A stretch of DNA of 7,289 nt from Chromatiales bacterium (GTDB lineage: Bacteria > Pseudomonadota > Gammaproteobacteria > Thiohalospirales > Thiohalospiraceae). Shown here one piece after another: positions 1 through 5,815 of this stretch. Position 1 is the first letter of the stretch, and the number at the start of each line of letters is the position of its first letter. The translations under genes were made by a program, and so were the position numbers. The notes under the pieces are model-generated. The model was not told the origin of the DNA and made no database searches. It saw only the letters and a program-made list of their open reading frames with translations. The stretch lies in NCBI GenBank assembly GCA_026984715.1, contig JALSRO010000444.1, positions 1 through 7,289 on the forward strand, read 5' to 3'.

Positions 1-683
1 GCGATGAACCAGCTCTTGGCGGTGAGCGGCTGATAGGCCGGTAGAAAACGGATCTGCCGGGTTATGGGGGTGTAAGAGTTGGCATCGGCCCAGGCGTACA
101 TGACATTCTCGGCTAGAAATACCGTAAACAGCAGCGCCCCCACCAGATAGCCGTGCGGCCGCCCCGGCGTGGCCAGCACGAAACTCCACACCCGGCGCGC
201 CAGCCACCACTCGACGGCGACCAGCGCCACCACGAACAGCCCCGCCGTTAGCCACATACTGCCCGAAAAGGTGAAGATCTCCTCGGCGGCCCCCCCCAGC
301 AGCAGGTTCAGCACCATGCCGTTGAGGTGGAAGCGGTACTGGCTGAAGACAAAGGTGTCGATGGTGATCCCGAGAATGAACAGGCTCGCCAGAACAACGC
401 CGAGCATAAGGATCAATCGCCGGTATGGCAGAAAGAGTATAGGCAGAAAGAGCAGCACCGCTCCGATGAAGCCGAGCGAGGCAAAATGGCCGGTGAAGGC
501 CAGCACACTGAACAGAACTGCGTTCTCGCCCGCCGGGAACTCTACTGCGCCCAGATAGCGCAGCGCAATCAACAGGGCCACGGCGGCATTGGCCAGAAAG
601 AACCAGCCGGCCCAGCGCAGCAACAATGCCCGTCCGGGGTGCCCGGATTCACCAGTGTGATGGTTCATGCGATTCGGGGACAT
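1..683 (-). CDS. yejM: YejM/PbgA-like inner-membrane protein with DUF3413 domain (3' part outside window)
   Basis: The reading frame stays open to the left edge, so only the N-terminal 222 to 227 residues are visible. Counting from the ATG at 668, hydrophobic segments lie near residues 20-40, 50-80, 85-105, 138-156 and 173-190, matching the five-helix membrane part of E. coli YejM (PbgA/LapC). Family-like motifs are FSQYRFHLNGMV (about 108-119) and YAWADANSYTPIT (191-203), which parallels YIWADANFYRPIT in E. coli as I recall it. The periplasmic sulfatase-like domain would lie beyond the edge. In Enterobacteria this protein binds lipid A and controls LpxC degradation through LapB/FtsH. Two in-frame ATGs (683 and 668) are possible and neither has a clear ribosome binding site; I give the longer form. 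It lies downstream of the GT9 gene on the same strand, 163 bp away, so it may have its own promoter. Family assignment is firm; the exact role in this organism is inferred. Confidence 0.85.
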   Translation of the reverse strand, partial: MSPNRMNHHTGESGHPGRALLLRWAGWFFLANAAVALLIALRYLGAVEFPAGENAVLFSVLAFTGHFASLGFIGAVLLFLPILFLPYRRLILMLGVVLASLFILGITIDTFVFSQYRFHLNGMVLNLLLGGAAEEIFTFSGSMWLTAGLFVVALVAVEWWLARRVWSFVLATPGRPHGYLVGALLFTVFLAENVMYAWADANSYTPITRQIRFLPAYQPLTAKSWFI

Positions 684-779
684 GGGTGAATACCGCCGGG
701 TCACTGGGGTAGGCTGCGCAAACAGACTACGGCCCGCTCCTGCTGCGCAACGGCAAGGTTGGATTCCATGACTACTATT

Positions 780-797
780 GTTGCAGCTTCATGACAA
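780..797 (-). promoter_or_regulatory. Candidate PhoB box upstream of the yejM-like gene
   Basis: Read on the minus strand the sequence is TTGTCATGAAGCTGCAAC. By eye it matches 13 of 18 positions of the E. coli Pho-box form CTGTCAT-N4-CTGTCAC: 6 of 7 in the first half-site and 5 of 7 in the second, with the correct 11-bp period. It lies about 97 bp upstream of the yejM-like start and points the right way. No convincing -10 hexamer sits at the expected distance, and one match of this quality can arise by chance. The rest of the gap (684-846) shows no gene, RNA or clear terminator. Confidence 0.25.
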
Positions 798-846
798 AAA
801 TGAAACGTGTCCCTCGCTTCACCACCGGACAGGAGAACTCTCTCTG

Positions 847-1944
847 TCAGGTACTCTGCTCCGGCCTGGTATCGAGAACGATCTCCCGCAGCTTTTCCTC
901 TATCTCCCCGGCGGTTATCCTCTGCATCGCCGTCGGACTGCGCACCCGTCTGCCCCATGGAACCTGTTCCACCTCCTTGCCCACCTCCTCGCGCAGCGCC
1001 TCCGGGTAGCGGTTGACCACCCACTGCCGGCTGGACCAGGGGCCGGTACGATCCGGATTGGAGGTGGCATAGAGACCAATCACCGGAGTACCCACCGCAG
1101 TGGCCATATGCACCGGCCCGGAGTCCGGGGAGATCAGCAGCACAGCGCGATCCAGCAGGGCCAGCAGCTGTTTCAGAGTGGTCCGGCCAATGAGGTTGAC
1201 CGGAGAGTGCCTGGCCAACGCACCGATCTTCTCGCCATACTCCCGCTCCAGCTCTGTTGGACCACCGGTGAGAAGGGTCCTCATCCCGTATCTCTCTGCC
1301 GCGTGATCCACGATACGGGCATAACCTGCGGCACTCCAGTTGCGCCAGTTGCGACTCCGATTGCTGGAGCAAGGGCTAATCACCATGGTGCCCCCCTCTT
1401 CGGGGATCCAGTTGCGGGCAAACTCCACCGCCTCGGCAGGAATGGGAATATCCCAGACCGGGGTCAGGTCCATCACCCCCAGCGCCCTGGCAAAACCGAA
1501 CAGCCCCTCCATTACATGTTCCCGCGGCCGGGCCGCGATGCGTGCGTTGGTGAACAGCCACTGAAAATCCCGAGCGCGCTCACGGTCGAAACCGAGCCTG
1601 ATGGGAGCCTCTATCAGCAAGCTGGCGACCGAGGCACGCAGCGATACCTGCATCTGCAGCAAGGCATCGAAACGCCGTCCGCGCATCAGCCGGCGCAGAT
1701 CGGTGTAAGCCCGCCAACCTCGGCTCTTGTCGAAGATGATAAACTCTATCCCGGGAATGTCGGCCACCAACCCGGCCTCGAGCCTGCCGATAATCCAGGT
1801 GATGCGGGTACCGGGCCACTGGCGCTGGATACTGCGCACCACAGGCACGGTATGACAGACATCCCCGACAGCGGACAGCCGCAGGATGCAGAGGCTGTCG
1901 GGAGCTGAGGCAAACGGCAAAACAGTGGAGTGGCTGATGGACAA
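847..1944 (-). CDS. Glycosyltransferase family 9 (LPS heptosyltransferase-like)
   Basis: A 365-residue protein with the GT9 fold of ADP-heptose:LPS heptosyltransferases (COG0859), cytoplasmic or peripheral at the inner membrane. The N-terminal Rossmann domain begins with ILRLSAVGDVCHTVP (20-34), whose Asp28 corresponds to the conserved Asp of WaaC/WaaF. The C-terminal domain carries LLTGGPTELE (224-233), ISPDSGPVHMATAVGTPVIGLY (271-292) and SNPDRTGPW (295-303), the usual donor-binding signature. The central ISPCSSNRSRNWRNW (189-203) replaces the common PGA-type motif, so this is probably a GT9 subgroup other than classical WaaC or WaaF, and I give no symbol. The start is TTG: an in-frame stop lies directly upstream, and AAGGA (plus 1953-1957) is 8 nt from the TTG. 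It diverges from kdkA and lies upstream of the yejM-like gene. A heptose donor and an inner-core acceptor are inferred from the family and neighbours. Confidence 0.88.
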   Translation of the reverse strand: MSISHSTVLPFASAPDSLCILRLSAVGDVCHTVPVVRSIQRQWPGTRITWIIGRLEAGLVADIPGIEFIIFDKSRGWRAYTDLRRLMRGRRFDALLQMQVSLRASVASLLIEAPIRLGFDRERARDFQWLFTNARIAARPREHVMEGLFGFARALGVMDLTPVWDIPIPAEAVEFARNWIPEEGGTMVISPCSSNRSRNWRNWSAAGYARIVDHAAERYGMRTLLTGGPTELEREYGEKIGALARHSPVNLIGRTTLKQLLALLDRAVLLISPDSGPVHMATAVGTPVIGLYATSNPDRTGPWSSRQWVVNRYPEALREEVGKEVEQVPWGRRVRSPTAMQRITAGEIEEKLREIVLDTRPEQST

Positions 1945-1952
1945 CTATCTGT

Positions 1953-1957
1953 TCCTT
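1953..1957 (-). promoter_or_regulatory. Ribosome binding site that supports the TTG start of the GT9 gene
   Basis: On the minus strand AAAAGGAA lies upstream of the TTG at 1944, with AAGGA 8 nt away. A TAG stop directly precedes the TTG in frame, and no ATG or GTG occurs in frame before the conserved ILRLSAVGD segment, so this site decides the start. It lies within the 27-bp gap shared with the divergent kdkA gene if kdkA starts at 1972. Confidence 0.6.
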
Positions 1958-1971
1958 TTGGACTCACCGGA

Positions 1972-2685
1972 GTGAATCCTACCGAAAAGCGCCATGGCGC
2001 GCAGTATATCCTCTATGATGCGGATCTGCTGAAAGAAGCCGATCCCAACCTCTTCGATGTACGGCATCTGGCGCAGGCTGGGGCACTGCGCGGCACCGCC
2101 GAAGGGCGAGGAGCAACCCACTTCTTCGAGCTCGATGGCAGGCAGTTCGTACTGCGCCACTACCGCCGCGGTGGCCGGATGGCTGCCCTCCTGGAAGATC
2201 GCTACCTGAGAACGGCTCTCCACCGCACCCGCTCCTGGCGCGAATGGCGTCTGCTGGCGAGACTTGCCGAACTGAACCTGCCGGCACCCCGGCCGGCCGC
2301 GGCCCGGGTGACCCTCGGTGGAGCATTCTACCGGGCCGATCTGATCACCCTGCGCATCGAAAACAGTCAACCGCTGGCCCAACGCCTCCAGAACTCGCCA
2401 TTGAGCAGGAGAGACTGGTATGCCGCAGGAAGCTGTATCAGGCGATTCCATACCCACGGGGTGTATCACGCCGATCTGAATGCCCACAACATCCTGCTGG
2501 ACAGCGCCGGGGAATTCCACCTCATCGACTTCGACAAGGGGATGATCCGCACGGACGACAGCAACTGGCAACAGGCCAACCTCTCCCGCCTGCGCCGCTC
2601 CCTGGAGAAGCTCTCGCGCCACCACCCCACATTTTTCTTCGACGACGAGAGCTGGCACTCCTTGCTGGCAGGTTGGCACGAATGA
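1972..2685 (+). CDS. kdkA: 3-deoxy-D-manno-octulosonic acid (Kdo) kinase
   Basis: A protein-kinase-fold enzyme that phosphorylates Kdo in the LPS inner core with ATP on the cytoplasmic face. Visible motifs, numbered from the GTG at 1972: VLRHYRRGG (about 60-68), a KdkA family signature; RSWREWRLL (87-95); the catalytic loop YHADLNAHNILL (165-176); and LIDFDKG (184-190), which supplies the metal-binding Asp. The product is 237 residues, close to the roughly 240 usual for KdkA. An upstream in-frame GTG at 1930 would add 14 residues and overlap the divergent GT9 start. I prefer 1972 because the distance to the conserved ILYD segment resembles other KdkA proteins, but neither GTG has a good ribosome binding site. 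The gene is alone on its strand, divergent from the GT9 gene and convergent with waaA. KdkA usually occurs in species with a single phosphorylated Kdo, which is a prediction here. Confidence 0.9.
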   Translation: MNPTEKRHGAQYILYDADLLKEADPNLFDVRHLAQAGALRGTAEGRGATHFFELDGRQFVLRHYRRGGRMAALLEDRYLRTALHRTRSWREWRLLARLAELNLPAPRPAAARVTLGGAFYRADLITLRIENSQPLAQRLQNSPLSRRDWYAAGSCIRRFHTHGVYHADLNAHNILLDSAGEFHLIDFDKGMIRTDDSNWQQANLSRLRRSLEKLSRHHPTFFFDDESWHSLLAGWHE

Positions 2686-2688
2686 GTG

Positions 2689-3948
2689 CTACTCCATATC
2701 GCAGTAATGCCCAATCGCCTCCAGATAACGCCCCAACACCTTCCCCTGACGGTTCATGACCTGCCGGGCATTGCTTCCCAGGCGCCCGATCGGCACCTCA
2801 CCATCCAGGGTCCGTTGCAAAACAGACGCCAGCTCACCTATCGTATCCACCTGCAGCGCCCCTTCTTCCTGCAGCAGCAACGCACTCTCATGGCGAAAGT
2901 TGTCCATGTGCGGACCAAACAGGATCGGCCTGCCGAGGCGCGCCGGCTCTAGGATATTGTGCCCTCCCCGCGGCACCAGCGAACCGCCCATGAACACCAG
3001 CCGGGCGCCGGCCACGAACCCCTCCAGCTCCCCTAGTGTATCGGCAAGGTAGATCTCCGTAGTACCGGTTACCGGCTCTCCCCGGCTGCGCACGGCCACC
3101 TCCATCTTCAACGACCGCAACTGCTGCAGGATAGCGTCACGCCGCCGTGGATGGCGCGGGGCGATGACCAGCAGATGGTCACTGCGCTTCAGCCCCTGCC
3201 AGACAGCGGCCAGTTGGCGCTCTTCATCATCATGGGTGGATGCGGCCAACAGATAGGGCCGGCCCAACTCGACGGGCTCAACCCGCCGGTATTCGGGCGG
3301 CTGCGCGAACTTGATATTGCCGAGGTGGTATACCCGCTCGGGAGCCGCACCCAGCCGGATGTAGGCGTCGGCATCCTGCTCGCTTCGAGCCAGGACAGCA
3401 GTCACAGACTGAAGGCAGCCGGCATAGAGCCGCCGGATCCAGCCCTGCGCAGCCGAGGTACGGGAAGAGAGACGTCCATTGATAATGAGCAGCGGAACCG
3501 CCTCCTGAAATGCTCGCGCAAACAGATTGGGCCACAGCTCGGTCTCCACGATGAGGGCGGCGCGGGGCCGGACAGCTCCCAGAAAGCGCCGGGTGGCGCC
3601 GGGCCAGTCCAGGGGGAGATAAAGATGCTCGACTCCCGGTGGCAACCGATCCGCGGCCACCCTGGCAGCCGTAGGAGTGAAGGTGGTCACCAGCAGGGGG
3701 AGATGGGGATAACGTTTCCGAAGAGCGGCAATCAGCGGCAGAACCGCCATCAGCTCCCCCACCGAGGCGACATGCAGCCACAGCGGTGCATCTCTCCGGG
3801 AGGGCAGCGACAGCCCCAGACGCTGCCAGAACAGGCGCATCTCCCCCGCTCGGAACGCCTGCCAGGCGCTGACCGTCAGCACCACCGGAGTCGACAGGTA
3901 CCACACCAGGCTGTAACCCAACAAACTCCGAGAGCCATATTGCCCCAT
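2689..3948 (-). CDS. waaA: 3-deoxy-D-manno-octulosonic acid (Kdo) transferase
   Basis: WaaA/KdtA, a GT30 membrane-anchored enzyme that moves Kdo from CMP-Kdo to lipid A precursor on the cytoplasmic side of the inner membrane. The 419-residue length is typical. An N-terminal hydrophobic anchor spans about residues 8-29. HVASVGE (59-65) contains the presumed catalytic Glu65; VETELWPN (134-141), ARSEQDADAYIRLGA (187-201), GNIKF (210-214), ASTHDDEE (236-243) and the C-terminal GGSLVPRGGHNILEPA (321-336) are all in the expected order. The ATG at 3948 follows a GGAG about 10 nt upstream. Whether it adds one or two Kdo residues cannot be read from sequence, but the adjacent kdkA argues for one. Its stop codon faces that of kdkA across 3 bp, so no terminator fits between them. 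A candidate extended -10 element lies about 33 bp upstream of the start. Confidence 0.96.
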   Translation of the reverse strand: MGQYGSRSLLGYSLVWYLSTPVVLTVSAWQAFRAGEMRLFWQRLGLSLPSRRDAPLWLHVASVGELMAVLPLIAALRKRYPHLPLLVTTFTPTAARVAADRLPPGVEHLYLPLDWPGATRRFLGAVRPRAALIVETELWPNLFARAFQEAVPLLIINGRLSSRTSAAQGWIRRLYAGCLQSVTAVLARSEQDADAYIRLGAAPERVYHLGNIKFAQPPEYRRVEPVELGRPYLLAASTHDDEERQLAAVWQGLKRSDHLLVIAPRHPRRRDAILQQLRSLKMEVAVRSRGEPVTGTTEIYLADTLGELEGFVAGARLVFMGGSLVPRGGHNILEPARLGRPILFGPHMDNFRHESALLLQEEGALQVDTIGELASVLQRTLDGEVPIGRLGSNARQVMNRQGKVLGRYLEAIGHYCDME

Positions 3949-3980
3949 GCAGGCACTTCTCCAATCGGGAACGATGGCCC

Positions 3981-3989
3981 ATTATGCCA
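3981..3989 (-). promoter_or_regulatory. waaA: Candidate extended -10 element for waaA
   Basis: On the minus strand the sequence reads TGGCATAAT, a TGn motif joined to a hexamer with five of six matches to TATAAT. It lies about 33 bp upstream of the waaA ATG, which would give a leader of roughly 25 nt. I see no good -35 hexamer, which extended -10 promoters can tolerate. This is a pattern match only. Confidence 0.35.
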
Positions 3990-3998
3990 CGAAGAGCA

Positions 3999-4062
3999 GC
4001 AAACCGGTGGCCATCGGAAAGGATACCGGATCGCTTCCCCCACCGGACTCGCAAACCGGTTT
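3999..4062. repeat. Paired GCAAACCGGT direct repeats between waaA and ugd
   Basis: The ten bases GCAAACCGGT occur at 3999-4008 and again at 4051-4060, 52 bp apart, close to five helical turns. Each has the palindromic core ACCGGT, and the second copy extends to the perfect 10-bp palindrome AAACCGGTTT (4053-4062). The first lies just upstream of the candidate waaA -10 element and the second just upstream of the candidate ugd -10 element. They could be binding sites for a shared regulator. I do not recognise the motif. Confidence 0.3.
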
Positions 4063-4066
4063 GGGC

Positions 4067-4077
4067 TGGTATATAGT
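4067..4077 (+). promoter_or_regulatory. ugd: Candidate -10 region for ugd
   Basis: TGGTATATAGT contains TATAGT (4072-4077), five of six matches to TATAAT, preceded by an overlapping TGn-TATATA arrangement. Transcription would begin near 4084, giving a leader of about 54 nt before the ATG at 4138. No good -35 hexamer lies 16-18 bp upstream. The region between here and the gene is AT-rich (4095-4117) but contains no recognisable riboswitch or ops/JUMPstart sequence. Confidence 0.3.
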
Positions 4078-4137
4078 ATCCGCGCCCCAAGGGGAAAATA
4101 ATAACTTGTTAATTTACCAACGAAAGGTAGGGTACAG

Positions 4138-5469
4138 ATGAAAATTGCTGTTGTCGGAACAGGTTACGTCGGTCTGGTAACCGGCACCTGTTTTGCGGAG
4201 ATGGGAACCACGGTTGCCTGCGTGGACATCGATCAGGCCAAGATTGATGGCCTGAAAAACGGAGTGCTGCCTATTTATGAGCCAGGCCTGGAGCCTTTGG
4301 TACTCAAAAACCATCAGCAAGGACGGCTGCACTTCACCACCTCGCTGGCTGAGGCGATGGAAGGCTCCAGCGTCTACTTCATCGCTGTCGGGACTCCACC
4401 CGGGGAAGATGGTTCTGCCGATCTGCAGTACGTGCTCGGTGTGGCCCGTGAAATCGGTCAGCATATGAGTGACTACTGCGTGGTGGTGGATAAATCCACC
4501 GTCCCTGTTGGCACCGCCGATAAAGTACGTGCGGTCATCGAAGAGGAGTTGAAAAAACGGGGGGTGGCTATCGAATTCGACGTGGTAAGCAATCCGGAAT
4601 TCCTCAAGGAGGGTGCCGCCATCGACGACTTCATGTACCCGGATCGCATTGTCATCGGATCCGACAGTGAGCGGGCCAGCAAGATCATGCGCAAACTCTA
4701 CGCTCCCTTCAATCGCAATCACGAACGTACCGTGATAATGGGTGTGCGCGATGCCGAAATGACCAAATACACCGCCAACTCCATGCTCGCCACCAAGATC
4801 TCCTTCATGAACGAGATTGCCCGGCTGTGTGATGCAATGGGGGTGGATGTAGAGAATGTACGCCGCGGTATCGGCTCCGACAACCGCATCGGCTTCTCCT
4901 TCATCTATCCGGGTGCCGGTTACGGCGGCTCCTGCTTCCCCAAGGATGTCAAGGCACTGATCCGAATGGCGGAAGAGCATGAGATCGAACCAAAGGTGCT
5001 GCGTGCGGTAGAGGATCGCAACAACCTGCAGAAACACCGGCTGTTCGAAAAGATTACCGATTACTACGGCGAAGATTTGAGTGGACTGACCTTTGCGTTA
5101 TGGGGGCTGGCGTTCAAACCGGGCACCGATGACATGCGCGAAGCACCCTCCAAGGTACTGCTGCATGATCTGATCGGCCAGGGCGCAAGGATAAAGGCCT
5201 ACGATCCGGTTGCCATGGATGTCGCCCGCAGGGAGCTGCCTGCGGAGTGGTTCGAACACAACCATCTACAGCTGGTGGACAACGAGTATGACGTCTTTCC
5301 GGACACGGATGCGCTGATCCTGATCACCGAATGGAAACCGTTCCGCAACCCGGACTTTACCCGCCTGAAGGAGCTGATGAAAGGCAGCGCCATCTTCGAT
5401 GGCCGCAACCAATATGATCCGGAACAGGTAACCTCGATGGGATTCGACTACCGCGGAATCGGCAGGTAG
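4138..5469 (+). CDS. ugd: UDP-glucose 6-dehydrogenase
   Basis: Oxidises UDP-glucose to UDP-glucuronate with two NAD+ in the cytoplasm, supplying precursors for uronic acids in LPS or exopolysaccharide and for related sugars. The 443-residue protein matches the TuaD/Ugd family length. The NAD-binding GTGYVG (7-12) opens the N-terminal Rossmann domain, followed by VGTPP (84-88), STVPVGT (120-126) and NPEFLKEG (152-159). Lys210 and Asn214 lie in the central helix AEMTKYTANSMLATK (206-220). GYGGSCFPKD (261-270) holds the catalytic Cys266 and Asp270. The C-terminal UDP-binding domain includes WGLAFKPGTDDMREAPS (322-338). The ATG follows AAAGG and AGGG 10 and 5 nt upstream. The gene is divergent from waaA, with no co-directional partner in the window. 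A MITE-like repeat begins one base after its stop. I see no missing key residue. Confidence 0.97.
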   Translation: MKIAVVGTGYVGLVTGTCFAEMGTTVACVDIDQAKIDGLKNGVLPIYEPGLEPLVLKNHQQGRLHFTTSLAEAMEGSSVYFIAVGTPPGEDGSADLQYVLGVAREIGQHMSDYCVVVDKSTVPVGTADKVRAVIEEELKKRGVAIEFDVVSNPEFLKEGAAIDDFMYPDRIVIGSDSERASKIMRKLYAPFNRNHERTVIMGVRDAEMTKYTANSMLATKISFMNEIARLCDAMGVDVENVRRGIGSDNRIGFSFIYPGAGYGGSCFPKDVKALIRMAEEHEIEPKVLRAVEDRNNLQKHRLFEKITDYYGEDLSGLTFALWGLAFKPGTDDMREAPSKVLLHDLIGQGARIKAYDPVAMDVARRELPAEWFEHNHLQLVDNEYDVFPDTDALILITEWKPFRNPDFTRLKELMKGSAIFDGRNQYDPEQVTSMGFDYRGIGR

Positions 5470-5470
5470 A

Positions 5471-5499
5471 TATTGACCCGGCAACAACAATATATATCG
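5471..5499. repeat. Left terminal inverted repeat of the MITE-like element
   Basis: The first 17 bases are an exact reverse complement of the right end. After a 3-nt insertion (CAA) the match continues through TATAT(A/G)TCG. It contains a TTGACC sequence pointing inward that resembles a -35 hexamer, though no well-spaced -10 follows convincingly. Confidence 0.85.
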
Positions 5500-5695
5500 T
5501 ATGCAGCCGTGGCCTGTCGTTGAATATCATAGGTCAGGGGCTTCAGGCAGGCGACGGACCTGCCTTCCGGCGCACTGGACAGAGATGTCCTGAGTGTCGC
5601 GCGGGTGCAGGGATGCACTGGAGCGACCTCGACGAGGGAATGACCCTTGCCTGCGCACTGCACCCCGTTCCGGCGCCTGCCTGAAACCCTGAATG

Positions 5696-5721
5696 CGACA
5701 TATATTGTTGCCGGGTCAATA
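5696..5721. repeat. Right terminal inverted repeat of the MITE-like element
   Basis: Its reverse complement matches the left end over 17 exact bases plus 8 of 9 further bases after the indel. Its outer TA abuts the A-rich stretch that forms the tail of a candidate terminator for the zf-CHCC operon on the minus strand. Confidence 0.85.
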
Positions 5722-5762
5722 AAATGCGGGGTGAGTCGTGCCAACGCGCTGCCCGTCCCGCA
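5717..5762 (-). terminator. Candidate intrinsic terminator of the ilvE-gmhB-zf operon
   Basis: On the minus strand TGCGGG (5757-5762) pairs with CCCGCA (5725-5730) across a 26-nt loop, followed by ATTTTATTG. The stem is short and the loop long, so this is a weak candidate. Its position, about 54 nt after the zinc-finger stop, is sensible. The T tract runs into the MITE-like terminal repeat. The rest of 5763-5815 shows nothing recognisable. Confidence 0.3.
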
Positions 5763-5815
5763 CGTTTCAAAACCTGTTCAGGGTAAAAATCGCTCAATCC
5801 TTGCAAGCCGAGCAG

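Larger units (their letters stand above)
5471..5721. mobile_element. MITE-like non-autonomous element with terminal inverted repeats
   Basis: This 251-bp segment is bounded by inverted copies of TATTGACCCGGCAACAA and has TA at both outer ends, which suggests a TA target-site duplication flanking a 247-bp core that starts TTGACC. A second, inner pair of inverted arms lies at 5534-5558 and 5669-5693, sharing the perfect 12-mer TTCAGGCAGGCG and about 20 matching bases overall. The ends could therefore fold into a long interrupted hairpin. A smaller stem, GGACA-gagat-TGTCC-like, sits at 5577-5590. No transposase or credible protein is encoded. Size, termini and TA duplication resemble MITEs mobilised by IS630/Tc1-mariner transposases, such as Neisseria Correia elements. 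It starts one base after the ugd stop codon and would be part of the ugd transcript. Family assignment is inference; further genomic copies have not been checked. Confidence 0.75.

Noticed and set aside
778..1908. A 376-codon plus-strand open frame opposite the GT9 gene
   Set aside because: It is antisense to a clear GT9 protein and its translation is rich in Pro, Gly, His and Arg with no recognisable domain, typical of antisense frames in high-GC genes.
1945..2679. A 244-codon minus-strand open frame opposite kdkA
   Set aside because: It mirrors kdkA almost exactly, has no family motif, and kdkA on the plus strand carries all the kinase motifs.
3151..4101. A 316-codon plus-strand open frame opposite waaA
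   Set aside because: It has low-complexity composition and no motif, and waaA explains this stretch completely.
4078..4137. An ops/JUMPstart element or riboswitch in the ugd leader
   Set aside because: The leader lacks the GGCGGTAGC-type core and is only about 54 nt long with no stable fold visible by eye; the CCCC-AA-GGGG palindrome at 4085-4094 has too small a loop to form a hairpin.
4114..5037. A 307-codon minus-strand open frame opposite ugd
   Set aside because: It is antisense to a fully conserved UDP-glucose dehydrogenase, and the apparent length comes from codon bias.
5448..5744. A 98-codon minus-strand frame spanning the MITE-like element
   Set aside because: It crosses both terminal repeats and the end of ugd, has no ribosome binding site and no family resemblance, so it is best read as a chance frame in the repeat.
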